A stretch of 64,000 nucleotides of DNA, from the NCBI GenBank assembly GCA_963849305.1, contig CAWKGV010000004.1, positions 1 through 64,000 of the forward strand, written 5' to 3'. This DNA comes from CAWKGV01 sp963849305. Its GTDB lineage: Bacteria > Pseudomonadota > Alphaproteobacteria > Acetobacterales > Acetobacteraceae. The notes beneath the pieces are model-generated. The model was not told where the DNA came from. It ran no database searches and saw only the letters and a program-made list of their open reading frames with translations. Made by a program: the position numbers and the translations under genes. Below, piece by piece: positions 33,306 to 42,521 of this stretch. Within the stretch, counting starts at the first letter, position 1. Each line of letters opens with the position of its first letter.

Positions 33306-34406
33306 TCATGCGGTCGGCAGATTTACGGTTAATGGCCCGGGACAGGGCTTGCCGTCCAGCGCGGCATCGACGCAGAGTTTCACTACCGGGTTGGGTCCGC
33401 TGTCGGTAAAATCGGGATAGAAACTGTCCGGCAGGTCCGGGAAGACGCTCTCTCCCACCTTGACCGTCTCGTTGGTCTCGTACGGGAAAGGAAGCGGAAT
33501 GCCTTTGCGCGGATGCTCCCCGGAGAGGATGCGCCGCGCCAATTCCAAGGCGACGACCGACAAATAGGGCGGATGGCCGATCGAGATGCCCTCCACTCTT
33601 TCGCCCATATAGCCCACCATGAACTTGCGGAAACCGTTCTCTGCCTCTCCCGCCGTCGGCGGCAGAGGGGTGCGCTTGGCGGATACGAAAGCCTTCAGAA
33701 CGCCGTCGGTGCCGCCGTTGCACCAGATCCCGTCGATCTTCGGCATGGACGGCAGGATGGCCGCGGTGTTGCGCTCAGCAACCGATGAATCCCACATTCC
33801 GGTGTAGCGGTTCACCACCTTCATGCCGGGATGCTGCTTGAATACGCTCTCGGCGCCACGAATGTTGTCGTTGTCCACGGGCGCCCCGGCAACGCCGGTC
33901 ACCATGACGATGTTGCCGTTGCCACCCAGCTTCTTGACGAGCCACTCCGCACCCTGTCGGCCGAACGCGAAATCGTCGGTCTCGATGTTGGCGGCGCTGG
34001 AGGCGGTGACGATGTTGTCGAAAGAGACGACAAGAATGCCGCGGCCAGCCGCCTGCTGAATGATGCCGTTAAGCCCGGTCGGAGATGCGGCGTCGGTGAT
34101 GATCGCGTCCACGCGCTCCGCGATCAAGTTGATGAATTGCTGGCTCTGCTTGTTGATGTCGTTACCGGAATTGAACCAAGATCCTTCGACCTGCGACTTG
34201 TTCGGCTCCATTTGCAGCGCCGCCTTGAAGACGTTCTCCATCTCGATGCGCCACTTGTTGCCAATATACGAGTTGGAGAGCGCGATCTTGAATTTCTTCC
34301 CGGTGGCGGCCATGACACGGGCGCGCGGCAGAGCGAGCAGCCCGGCTCCCGCCAAACCCAAGCCGCCGACACCGAGTGCCGCGCGGCGCGACATTGCGTC
34401 CTTCAC
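33306..34406 (-). CDS. Sugar ABC transporter substrate-binding protein (RbsB-like), orphan
   Basis: The 366-residue protein has a leader with Arg-Arg (MKDAMSRRAALGVGGLGLAG, ending near VMAATG). It is followed by a type I periplasmic binding fold: KIALSNSYIGNKWRIEMEN, DAIITDAASPTGLN and IVMVTGVAGAPVDNDNIRG. It is a clear paralogue of the binding protein at 47.2-48.3 kb in motif order. The GTG start at 34406 is preceded by GGAGGAGGGAACGAAC. No permease or ATPase is adjacent; a lactonase fragment lies just upstream, suggesting the remains of a second sugar locus. Confidence 0.88.
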   Translation of the reverse strand: MKDAMSRRAALGVGGLGLAGAGLLALPRARVMAATGKKFKIALSNSYIGNKWRIEMENVFKAALQMEPNKSQVEGSWFNSGNDINKQSQQFINLIAERVDAIITDAASPTGLNGIIQQAAGRGILVVSFDNIVTASSAANIETDDFAFGRQGAEWLVKKLGGNGNIVMVTGVAGAPVDNDNIRGAESVFKQHPGMKVVNRYTGMWDSSVAERNTAAILPSMPKIDGIWCNGGTDGVLKAFVSAKRTPLPPTAGEAENGFRKFMVGYMGERVEGISIGHPPYLSVVALELARRILSGEHPRKGIPLPFPYETNETVKVGESVFPDLPDSFYPDFTDSGPNPVVKLCVDAALDGKPCPGPLTVNLPTA

Positions 34407-34459
34407 GTTCGTTCCCTCCTCCTTGTTGTTGTTCCGAGCCGATCCGGGCGCACCCGTTC

Positions 34460-34650
34460 ATGGCCGCTGCAGGCCTCCTGGGCGAGATAGGCGGCGTGGA
34501 GTGAGGTGGAGGCGGTGAGCGCAGCCGGTTCCGCTTCGGGCCGCCGAACGTCACGTTGGACACGACTTCCGGCACAAGCACCTTGCCCAACTTCTCGCCC
34601 GCCGGTGAGCAGCAATCCACGCCGTCGCCGGCACGTGTCGATACCGCCAG
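34460..34650 (-). pseudogene. C-terminal fragment of an SMP-30/gluconolactonase
   Basis: The minus strand reads GDGVDCCSPAGEKLGKVLVP and EVVSNVTFGGPKRNRL in one frame and then LTASTSLHAAYLAQE in the next, so one frameshift is needed near 34525. These are the last strands of a six-bladed SMP-30 lactonase; NVTFGG(P) is diagnostic. The rest of the gene is missing, with the VOC gene abutting at 34671. It precedes the orphan sugar-binding protein gene. Confidence 0.65.
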
Positions 34651-34670
34651 ACGAGCTAAAAGCAAAGGGG

Positions 34671-35670
34671 CTAGCGTCCGGCGACGGTAGCATCCCACCA
34701 CGGGCACACGCCGCTCAGTCTCGCGTAATTGCCTTCCATCACCTGCACGGGGGCGCGACGCCCCTCAGGCAGCGTCGGCGGCAGATGGTGAGGCGGCGCA
34801 TCGCCGGCCACTGACCGCATCAGACCGTCATGTCCCCAGAAGCTGGCCAGCGTGGTCATCTCCTCGGGCTCCCAGCTCGCCGGGTTCACCTCGCGCGCGC
34901 CCCAACCATACTCGACCAGGAAGTTCGACGGCGTGCGCACGTAAAACGACGTCATATAGTCGTTGTGATGCCGGCCCAGCGTGACCGCGACCCGGTCGGC
35001 GACGCCAAGCGCGCGATCATAGCCCTGGCCCACATCGTCCAGCGAGTAAAGCTCCATCATCAGGTGATGCATCCCCTGCCGAGGGTGCTGGAACAGGGCG
35101 ACGCTGTGGTGGCGCGCATTGACGTGGAGGAAAGCGGCCTTGACGGGGTTGCGAATGAAATCGCTGATCCCGAAGCCGAGCAAGTCCTGGTAGAAGGCCA
35201 ATGAAACGTCGAAATCGGCGACCATCAGCACGGCGTGGCCCAGGCCCAGGGCTCCGGTGCGGAAACCTGAAATGTTGCGCCCCGGCTTGAACGGCGTGTC
35301 GGCTAGCATCGGGCCGTGAAAAGCCTCGAGCCGGTTGCCGTCCGGATCACGAAACGAAATGAGGTCGCGGACAAAGCGCTGATCGGCGAGCGCGGCCGGT
35401 TCGTGCCCCACGGCGACGCCGGCCGCTTCGAGCTTTGCCGCGAGGGCATCGAGGCCGGCGGAATCCGCGACCTCCCATCCGAAATAGCGTTCCGCGTCCG
35501 AGTGTTCGCTGTCGGCGATAATCCGCTGGCGCCGATCGTCCATACGGAACGCGCGGCAAGAAGGCGCCGCGGTCCACCTGCTGCAATCCGAGTTGGCTGG
35601 TCGCGAACTCGGACCAGTCATCAAGCTTCGATGCACCGATGCCAATATAGCCGAGCGCCGTGACTGCCAT
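34671..35670 (-). pseudogene. VOC-family extradiol dioxygenase-like protein, single frameshift
   Basis: From ATG at 35670 the chain reads MAVTALGYIGIGASKLDDWS to LGLQQVDRG, then a shift near 35560 is needed to reach AFRMDDRRQRIIADSEHSD. The second frame continues to 34671. Two vicinal-oxygen-chelate modules are present, with metal-ligand His and Glu candidates in GLGHAVLMVADFD, ARHHSVALFQHPR and YGWGAREVNP, as in biphenyl-2,3-diol dioxygenases. Without the frameshift the protein would be about 330 residues and normal. It is either a recent mutation or a sequencing error. Confidence 0.75.
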
Positions 35671-35781
35671 GAGCCACCTCCTGCGTCAGAATTCCGCATT
35701 CCTGCTTGCGGGAACAATGGACCAACTGGAGGAATCTGACAATCGTCAGCAGGCCTAGAAAAACCAAGTCTTCGGCAGCCG

Positions 35782-37201
35782 TCATAGCACACCACAGATC
35801 GCGCGCGCGAGCAGTTGCGCCGCGCGCGGCGCGTCCGCCTCGGCGATGTTGGTGAACCCGAGCAGCACCCCAGGCCCGCAGTCGTGCGCCATCGCGAGCG
35901 GCGACAGCGCCTGCACCGCCAATCCGGCGGCGCGAGCAGCATCGGCGACGCGAACGTCGCGCACAGGTGCGGCAAGCCGCAGCAGCAGATGCATTCCCCC
36001 GGCCTGGAGTTCCAACTGGACGCGCTCGCCGAAACGGTTCGTCAGTTCGCGCGCAAGGGCGTTGCGCCGCGCCGCATAGAGCCCCCGCATCCGGCGCAGA
36101 TGGCGCGCGAAATATCCCTCCGACATGAAAGCGGCGACGGCCGACTGTTCAAGCACCGCGCTGCCGCCTTGCAGCGGCTTCGCCGCCTGCGCGAAGGCGC
36201 CGACCACGCCGTCCGGCACAACCAGATAGCCAAGCCGCAATCCAGGGAACAGGACTTTGCTGAAACTGCCGGCGTAGAGCACCCGCTCCTCACGATCGAG
36301 GCTCTTCAGCGCTGGCAACGGCGGCCCCGCGTAGCGGAATTCGCCGTCGTAATCGTCCTCGATCACCCAGGCGCGGGCCTTGGCGGCCCAGCGCAGCAGC
36401 GCCAGCCGCCGTGGCAGGGATAGCGCGACACCGAGCGGACTTTGATGCGAGGGCGTGACCACGGCGAAACGAGCGGCCGGAGCACGTTTGATGCCTTCTG
36501 CAACATCGACCCCGTTTCGATCCACCCCGACGGGAACAAGGGCCGCACCAGAGCTTTCGAGACCCAGGCGGGCGAAAGGATATCCGGGATCTTCCATCCA
36601 GACCTCATCGCCCGGCCGCAGCAGGGCTCGTCCGATCAGGGCAAGAGCCCCTTGGTATCCGGCCGTCACGAACACCCGTCCTGGGGCGCACGCAACCCCG
36701 CGCGAGATGCCGAGATAGGCGGCGATGGCCTCCCGCAGCGCAGGCCAGCCGGCCGGATCGGGATACGCCATCGCAAGCGGCGAAAGACTGCGAGCGGCCC
36801 GCCCGATCAGGCGGGACCATAGCTTGCGCGGGAACGCGTCCAGCGCCGGCAGCCCTAGCTGGAACGGCAGCGGAACTTGCGGCTCTCCCGCGACTGCAGA
36901 CCTAGCCGAAGGAGCGGGCGCATCCGGGCGCGCCGCCGCCTGCGCGATGAACTCCGCCGAGACGAAGGTGCCGGCCGGCCCGCGGGCAACGACGTAGCCC
37001 TCGCCGATCAGACGGCCGAACGCCGCATCGACGGTGCCCCGCGCGACGCCCAACTGGACCGAGAGCGAGCGTGCCGAGGGCAGCCGTTGGCCAGGCCGCA
37101 GGCGGCCGGCCGCGATCGAACTCCCGCACCCGCGCATAAAGCTGCCGTTGCAGCGGCACCGCCGCGCCCCGATCCAGCTCGATTGCGACCTCGCCCGTCA
37201 T
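35782..37201 (-). pseudogene. MocR/PdxR-type GntR regulator with aminotransferase domain, single frameshift
   Basis: ATG at 37201 gives MTGEVAIELDRGAAVPLQRQ and LYARVRE, after which one extra T near 37122 must be skipped to reach SIAAGRLRPGQRLPSARSL. The GntR winged helix (about residues 15-80) is followed by a fold-type I aminotransferase domain with the PLP Lys in YAGSFSKVLFPGLRLG and the Asp in VIEDDYDGEF. MocR-type proteins sense PLP-linked metabolites and regulate neighbours; the CMD gene is transcribed divergently and is a candidate target. An open frame from 37137 would lack part of the DNA-binding domain. Confidence 0.78.
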
Positions 37202-37292
37202 GGCCTACTCACATTAGCACTTCTTGGCTCTGTCGGACATGCCATCGGCTGCCCATGATCCCAGCTCGAAAACATCGATGAGGAGCACGACA

Positions 37293-37751
37293 ATGCAGGA
37301 GCGGCTGCGCTACCGCGAAATCGGAGCCGAAGCGATGAAGGCGCTCTCGGGCGTCGAGACCTACATTCGCGGCTGCGGTCTCGAGCCGATGCTGATCGAG
37401 CTGGTCAAGATGCGTGCCTCGCAGATCAATGGCTGTGCGTACTGCCTCGATATGCACAGCAGGGACGCCCGCAGGCTCGGTGAGAGCGAGCAGCGCCTGT
37501 ATTTGCTGAACGCATGGCGGGAGTCCTCCCTTTACAACCCGCGCGAGCGCGCGGCGCTTGCGTGGACCGAGGCGGTCACCCGGATCGCCGAGACCCATGC
37601 CCCCGACGCAGCGTACGAGGAGGTGCGCCAACAGTTCGGAGAGAAAGAGCTGGGCGATTTGACCGTGCTGATCGGCATGATCAATCTGTGGAACAGGCTG
37701 GCAATCGCCTTCCGCAGCCAGCCCCCGCTCGAAGCGAAGCGGGCGGCATGA
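37293..37751 (+). CDS. Carboxymuconolactone decarboxylase family (AhpD-like) protein
   Basis: The 152-residue protein has the CxxC...H active site of AhpD-type peroxidases (Cys48, Cys51 and His55 in GCAYCLDMHS). It is all-helical, with ELVKMRASQING preceding the motif and ERAALAWTEAVTRI after it, as in the family. Such proteins reduce peroxides or act as chaperone-like antioxidant enzymes. The start at 37293 has AGGAG seven bases upstream; upstream in-frame Mets at 37224 and 37278 are less likely. It overlaps the GNAT gene by four bases (ATGA) and is divergent from the MocR gene. Confidence 0.9.
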   Translation: MQERLRYREIGAEAMKALSGVETYIRGCGLEPMLIELVKMRASQINGCAYCLDMHSRDARRLGESEQRLYLLNAWRESSLYNPRERAALAWTEAVTRIAETHAPDAAYEEVRQQFGEKELGDLTVLIGMINLWNRLAIAFRSQPPLEAKRAA

Positions 37752-38188
37752 CCATCCCCGACGTCGTCCTCCGCCACGCCGAGAGCGATGCCGACATCCT
37801 CGCCTGCTACGAGCCGATGCGCGAACTTCGGCCGAACATTGGCTCCGCCGAGGAGCTTCTCGCACGGGTGCGCCGGCAGGCGAACGATGGTTATCGGTTG
37901 CTCGCCGCATGGCGCGGTGAAGCCGCCGTCGCACTCGCGGGCTATCGTGTGACCGAGACGCTGATCCGTGGCCGGTTCCTCTACGTCGATGACCTCGTCA
38001 CGCTCGAACGGGCACGCGGGTCCGGGCTGGGTGCGCGGGTGCTCGCGGCAGTCACCGCGGAGGCGCGGTCGCTTGGCCTTGGCGCCGTGGTGCTCGACAC
38101 CGCGGGCGACAACGCGCGGGCACACCGGTTCTACGAACGCGAGGGTATGCAGGCCGTGGCGCGGCGGTATGCTCTAGCTTTACGATAA
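37748..38188 (+). CDS. GNAT-family N-acetyltransferase
   Basis: The 146-residue product is one GNAT domain. The acetyl-CoA binding motif A is ARGSGLGARVLAAVTAEARS with the preceding strand FLYVDDLVTLE, and motif B ends in NARAHRFYEREGM. No leader is seen; it is cytoplasmic and its substrate is unknown. The start is the ATG overlapping the CMD gene stop, so the two genes are translationally coupled and probably share the promoter controlled by the neighbouring MocR-type regulator. Confidence 0.9.
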   Translation: MTIPDVVLRHAESDADILACYEPMRELRPNIGSAEELLARVRRQANDGYRLLAAWRGEAAVALAGYRVTETLIRGRFLYVDDLVTLERARGSGLGARVLAAVTAEARSLGLGAVVLDTAGDNARAHRFYEREGMQAVARRYALALR

Positions 38189-38204
38189 TAGGAGAGCCCG
38201 TCTC

Positions 38205-38654
38205 ATGACAAATTGCTCGGCAACAAGGAGGGGTTTCAATCGTGCCTCCTTGGTCTCGCTGCTGGCCGCGGTCGCGGCCACGTCGCAGGGTACGGCAGCG
38301 TTCGCGCAGCCGACCCCATCCTCGGGCGCCCCGACCTTGCGAGAGGTGCTAAGACAGAAACTTCCCGGCGAGCCGCAGCGGGATCTCATCTTGATGGAGG
38401 TGACGTATCCTCCCGGAACAGGCTCCCCGCCACATACCCATCCCCCCGGGGTCGCCGCGTTTGTCGTTTCCGGTTCTATCGCTTCCAAGGTCGACGATGA
38501 ACCCGAGCGGACGTATCATGCGGGCGAGGCGTGGTATGAGTCGCCCGGCGCGATCCATCGTGTTTCGCGCAACGCGAGCACGTCGGAGCCAGCAACGTTG
38601 CTCGCCATTTTTGTCGCCGCGCCGGGAGCAAGCCTGATTCGTCCCATCGGGTAA
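38205..38654 (+). CDS. Exported cupin-domain protein
   Basis: The 149-residue protein has a signal peptide (ASLVSLLAAVAATSQGTAAFA) and one small cupin barrel. The metal-binding pattern is PPGTGSPPHTHPPG in the first motif, with a His in SPGAIHRV in the second. It should reside in the periplasm and bind a metal or a small molecule. It starts 16 bases after the GNAT gene, behind AGGAGAG, so it likely ends the CMD-GNAT-cupin operon. The specific function is unknown. Confidence 0.88.
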   Translation: MTNCSATRRGFNRASLVSLLAAVAATSQGTAAFAQPTPSSGAPTLREVLRQKLPGEPQRDLILMEVTYPPGTGSPPHTHPPGVAAFVVSGSIASKVDDEPERTYHAGEAWYESPGAIHRVSRNASTSEPATLLAIFVAAPGASLIRPIG

Positions 38655-38745
38655 AGAACTGGCCGGCTCACGAAGTTGGGCTTAACCTACGCGGCGATCT
38701 GGCTCCTTGGATGACGAGCTAGCGTATCTAAACCAGAGGAAAGTG

Positions 38746-39828
38746 ATGTCAGGGAAGGCCGCTTTTCTCATCTTGCGTAGCGTGACGCCGACCTCCGGCG
38801 ACCTCAGGGCACGGCTGGGGCTTATGGTCCCGCCACTGCTGGCGCTGATTTATCCGTTTCTCCTGGACGGATTTCACGCGAGCGCCGCCGCCGGCATGCA
38901 AGGCGACGTCGCGGCTTGGGCCGTGGCGGCGTTGTTCTTGGTGGCGGCTCTCGCGGTGCCGGTCATCGCGCTGCTCGGCGTCATGACGCTTGCCGCATTG
39001 GACGCACCCTCATGCGCCCAAGGTCGGGCCAGGACCGTCGCCCTGCTTGCCGTTACAGCTCCGACCATGTTCGTCTTCCTTGGGGTAATCGTCTACATGC
39101 TAAAGGATCCGGTCCGCGACACGTGGATCTGGTTCGCCGGCTGGGGGACCGCGTTCCTGCTCGTCGCCTTCGCGGACAACCGATCTGTCGCGAGAACCGC
39201 TGCCGCGCCAGCGGCGGCATGGTTGCGGGGCGCGCATGGCGCCTCTGCGCTCTGCATTGTCGTGGTGTATCTCTCACTCCACCTCACCAACCACCTGTTC
39301 TTCCTGGCCGGGCCGCAGACCTACAACGCGGTCCAGAAGGTGTTCCGACACGTCTATCGCGACGAGGTCGTGCAGCCGATCCTGGTCGCGCTGTTCCTGT
39401 TCCAGGTCGGCAGTGGCGTCTACCTTGCGGGGCGGAGGACCGCGGCGCCGATGGACCAATTCAGGGCATTCCAGGTGGCGAGCGGGATTTTTCTTGCGGT
39501 CTATATCCTCGGTCACATGGATTCGGTCTTCATCTACGGCCGTGCTTATCTGGGGATCAATACCAATTGGGCCTTCGCTACCGGGGCACCGGCGGGCCTC
39601 ATCAAGGATGCCTGGAACATCCGCCTGGTGCCGCACTATGGGCTGGGCGTGTTCTTTGTCGTGGCGCATGTCTTCGCCGGCGCCCGTGGCGTCATGTTGG
39701 CGCATGGCATCCGCAAGCGGTTTGCGGATCGCCTGATGATTGGCGGGGCCACCTTCGGCGCGCTGCTCGCGCTTGTGATTATTCTCGGCATGTGCGGTGC
39801 GCGCCTGAACTTCGTCCCGCCTTCTTGA
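38746..39828 (+). CDS. Polytopic membrane protein with histidine-rich helices, possibly cytochrome b-like
   Basis: The 360-residue protein has about eight hydrophobic segments. Several contain histidines in the membrane (SLHLTNHLFFLAG, YILGHMDSVFIYG, PHYGLGVFFVVAHVFAG), a pattern seen in haem-binding cytochrome b and SQR/QFR-type membrane anchors. No known signature lets me name it. The ATG at 38746 follows AGAGGAAAG; the longer frame from 38707 is less likely. It follows the cupin gene by about 90 bases on the same strand. No flavoprotein or iron-sulfur partner gene is near. Confidence 0.65.
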   Translation: MSGKAAFLILRSVTPTSGDLRARLGLMVPPLLALIYPFLLDGFHASAAAGMQGDVAAWAVAALFLVAALAVPVIALLGVMTLAALDAPSCAQGRARTVALLAVTAPTMFVFLGVIVYMLKDPVRDTWIWFAGWGTAFLLVAFADNRSVARTAAAPAAAWLRGAHGASALCIVVVYLSLHLTNHLFFLAGPQTYNAVQKVFRHVYRDEVVQPILVALFLFQVGSGVYLAGRRTAAPMDQFRAFQVASGIFLAVYILGHMDSVFIYGRAYLGINTNWAFATGAPAGLIKDAWNIRLVPHYGLGVFFVVAHVFAGARGVMLAHGIRKRFADRLMIGGATFGALLALVIILGMCGARLNFVPPS

Positions 39829-39934
39829 CGCGGCGACCGGAGAGCAGCGGCGACGTAGCTAACTCCTTGAGCAGGCGCGCTACGCTGAGGAGCGGAGGAG
39901 TGCCGCCGCCGGTGGCCTACTTAACCCGGATTCC

Positions 39935-40183
39935 TCACGCAATAGGAGGCAAACTCTGGAGAACCCGGAGCGCAAAACAGAGAAAGATCATGCCTGCCCC
40001 GTAACCCTCACGCGCGTCGAGCAAAAGCACGGTCCCCAGAAGACCGGCGATGAGCGCCGAAAGCGTCAGGCCGGCATCGATCACGACCGCTAAAGCGGAG
40101 CGATCATCCGCGGTTCGCAACGCATGGCTCACGTCAACCTGCCAGTTGGACGGAATCGTTCGGGAACTCCCGGCCGCGAACAA
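39935..40183 (-). CDS. Doubtful small membrane protein
   Basis: An 82-codon frame has two hydrophobic segments (LAVVIDAGLTLSALIAGLLG and YGAGMIFLCFALRVL). Its 5' end overlaps the last 50 bases of the acyltransferase gene, and the start codon is TTG without a clear ribosome binding site. The hydrophobic part could be real, with an internal start. It is recorded as a weak candidate only. Confidence 0.3.
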   Translation of the reverse strand: MFAAGSSRTIPSNWQVDVSHALRTADDRSALAVVIDAGLTLSALIAGLLGTVLLLDAREGYGAGMIFLCFALRVLQSLPPIA

Positions 40184-41267
40184 GTCTCATCAATCTCCGT
40201 TCGATTCCGGGCAGGTGCCGCCTCAAGGCAAGCGTCGGCTTCTCCACGAGATTCCAGGAGAAATATGCGACCAGGAATGCGGCGGGAAGACATACCGCGA
40301 TGTTGAGGTACCAATGATGTGTCCACGGACCAAGCGAGGCGAAGGCCTGCTGGATAGGAAAGCCGTAGAGATAGAGGCCGTATGAATAATCACCGCTGAA
40401 GAGATATTTGATTTTTCGCGGGTTTAGCAGACCGATATAAACGGTCGCGTAGGTGGCTGGTACCGGAACATAGTAGGTGCCATGCGGCAGCAAGGCTATC
40501 GACAGGGCACAGCAGATAAGGGAGAGCGCAAACGTCACCTTGTTCAGGATGATCTTGTCTCTGTAAAGAAAAAATAGCACGCCCACCAGAAAACTCAGAA
40601 TCAGGAGTGGTCCAGAAGCCCCATCGAATTCGCTATCATGCCCTCGTTTTAGTGCCGCAAGCGCCCAGAGACACTGACCAACAATGACGATCACGCCCAA
40701 CAGCCGACGCTTTCCGACAATACCGATCGCTCCCAAGCCACCCAAAGCCAGGTAGCACTGCAGCTCGAAAGGAACCGTCCAAAGTTGCGAGTTGACGGTG
40801 AACGGCCGCGGATTATGGATAAATACACCCGGCAGAAGATAATGAATGTAGCCCACAATATTGAAGAAATAAAGATAAAATTCCCTTCCGGTGAAGTACG
40901 ATCGTAAATCAAAGGAAGACAGTATGGGGCCAAAGATAATAGCGGACAGCATAACTTCGACAGCAAGGGCAGGCACGATTCGCAAGATGCGTAGCCCATA
41001 GAACGACACCAGCGTCGGGCAGCGTTCAAGGCTCCCGGCGACTAGAAATCCGCTCAGCGCAAAGAACATCGGCAGAATCATGTTACAAAAAATGTTCTGC
41101 GGGCCGTGCCAGATGGCGAGATAGGCCTTCGGCCCATAGCTCGTGGAGGTGCTGTGAACGCAAATGACCGAGACCGCCAAAGACACCCGCAAATAATCGA
41201 AGCCGCTGCTGCGCCCGCCGGTTTCCCGCACGCGTTCTGCGATGGAACTGTGTGTTATCCGCATCAT
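40134..41267 (-). CDS. Acyltransferase 3 (OafA/YrhL-like) membrane protein
   Basis: The 377-residue protein has about ten membrane segments and the acyltransferase-3 pattern. It has FDYLRVSLAVSVICVHS near the start with a catalytic-type His, and LPMFFALSGFLVAGSLER, LWTVPFELQCYLALGG and GDYSYGLYLYGFPIQQA later. Such enzymes O-acetylate or O-acylate surface polysaccharides or glycolipids. The gene is visibly less GC-rich than its neighbours (runs such as AAATAAAGATAAAATTC), a sign of recent acquisition. No glycan cluster surrounds it. Confidence 0.9.
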   Translation of the reverse strand: MMRITHSSIAERVRETGGRSSGFDYLRVSLAVSVICVHSTSTSYGPKAYLAIWHGPQNIFCNMILPMFFALSGFLVAGSLERCPTLVSFYGLRILRIVPALAVEVMLSAIIFGPILSSFDLRSYFTGREFYLYFFNIVGYIHYLLPGVFIHNPRPFTVNSQLWTVPFELQCYLALGGLGAIGIVGKRRLLGVIVIVGQCLWALAALKRGHDSEFDGASGPLLILSFLVGVLFFLYRDKIILNKVTFALSLICCALSIALLPHGTYYVPVPATYATVYIGLLNPRKIKYLFSGDYSYGLYLYGFPIQQAFASLGPWTHHWYLNIAVCLPAAFLVAYFSWNLVEKPTLALRRHLPGIERRLMRLVRGREFPNDSVQLAG

Positions 41268-41435
41268 CGACAGCGATCCGATACCTCGTCAAGTACTCCG
41301 CAGCCGGAAGGCGCGGCTCTTGATCGCATGTCGGTCAATCGGGCCGCAAGCGGAACTTCGACTTGGCAAGACTCGAGGTTAGTAAAACAGATCAATTCAC
41401 TATGAGAAACGGCAAATCGATTCAAGCAGCTTCTG

Positions 41436-41474
41436 CTCCCCCTTTCCTGGCGGGAGAGGGGCGGGGGAGGGGAT
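41436..41474. repeat. CTCCC/GGGAG palindromic repeat
   Basis: CTCCCCCTTTCCTGGCGGGA followed by GAGGGGCGGGGGAGGGG makes an imperfect inverted repeat. It lies in the 235-base gap between the alcohol dehydrogenase and acyltransferase genes and resembles the other palindromes noted at 6391, 22592 and 25778. Confidence 0.45.
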
Positions 41475-41502
41475 GCAGGGTCAAAACATCGGGCGGTTGA
41501 TA

Positions 41503-42498
41503 TCAATCATGCTTGGCCGGCACCAGCACAGCGGCGCCGGTCAGCCGGCCTTCCCGCAGCGCGCCGAGAGCATCGTTCGCCCGCGACAGCGGGAACGGAT
41601 GCGTCTCGGTGATAACAGGCACGGTCGGCGCCAAGGCCAGGAACTCCTCGGCGTCGCGCCGTGTGAGATTCGCGACCGAGCGGATGACGCGCTCCTTCCA
41701 AAGCCATTCGTAGGGGAAAGCGGGGATGTCGCTCATATGAATGCCGCCGCACACGACCACGCCGCCGGGACGCAACGCGCGCAGCGCGGCCGGCACCAGC
41801 GCGCCGACGGGGGCGAAAATGATCGCCGCATCAAGCTCCTCCGGTGGCCTCTCGTCCGAGCCGCCCACCCAGGCCGCCCCGAGCCGGCGAGCGAAGGCCT
41901 GAGCGGTTGCGTCGCCGGCACGGGTGAATGCGTAGATTTGGCGCCCCTGATGGCGGGCGACTTGCGCGACGATATGGGCCGCCGCTCCGAAGCCGTAGAT
42001 TCCCAAATGCCGCGCGTCACCGACCATTCTCAAACAGCGATATCCGATCAGCCCGGCGCAGAGCAGCGGCGCCGCCTCCACGTCGCCGAAGGACGCGGGG
42101 ATCGAGAAGCAGTAACGCTCGTCGGCGAGCGTGTACTCGGCATATCCTCCATCGATCTGGTAGCCGGTGAAGCGCGCCCGCTCGCACAGGTTCTCCTGGC
42201 CCGACCGGCAATAGGCGCAGATGCCGCAAGTCCAGCCGAGCCACGGCACCCCGACCCGGTCGCCTGGGCGGAATCGGTCCGTCTGCTCCCCGGTCGAGAC
42301 GACGCGCCCCACGATCTCGTGCCCGGGGACCAGCGGCTGCCTCGGCTCGGCCAGCTCGCCGTCCACCACGTGTAGATCGGTGCGGCAAACGCCGCAGGCG
42401 CAGACCCGGATCAGGACTTGGCCCGGGCCGGGGCGCGGATCGGCGATCTCGGCGGGTTCGAGCGCGGTATGCGGTCGCCGCAACAGCATCGCCTTCAT
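41503..42498 (-). CDS. Zinc-dependent alcohol dehydrogenase
   Basis: The 331-residue protein is a medium-chain dehydrogenase. Catalytic zinc ligands are Cys38 (GVCRTD), His60 and Glu61 (PGHEIVG). The structural zinc site has Cys91, 94, 97 and 105 (CGICAYCRSGQENLC). The cofactor loop is GIYGFGAAAHIVAQ. It is NAD(P)-dependent and cytoplasmic. The start at 42498 gives MKAMLLRRPH; the frame to 42525 overlaps the lactonase stop region. It is the last gene of the sugar uptake operon, 23 bases after the lactonase, so it may oxidise a product of the imported compound. Confidence 0.92.
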   Translation of the reverse strand: MKAMLLRRPHTALEPAEIADPRPGPGQVLIRVCACGVCRTDLHVVDGELAEPRQPLVPGHEIVGRVVSTGEQTDRFRPGDRVGVPWLGWTCGICAYCRSGQENLCERARFTGYQIDGGYAEYTLADERYCFSIPASFGDVEAAPLLCAGLIGYRCLRMVGDARHLGIYGFGAAAHIVAQVARHQGRQIYAFTRAGDATAQAFARRLGAAWVGGSDERPPEELDAAIIFAPVGALVPAALRALRPGGVVVCGGIHMSDIPAFPYEWLWKERVIRSVANLTRRDAEEFLALAPTVPVITETHPFPLSRANDALGALREGRLTGAAVLVPAKHD

Positions 42499-42521
42499 GC
42501 GTGATCTTCCAGCGAGGCCCA

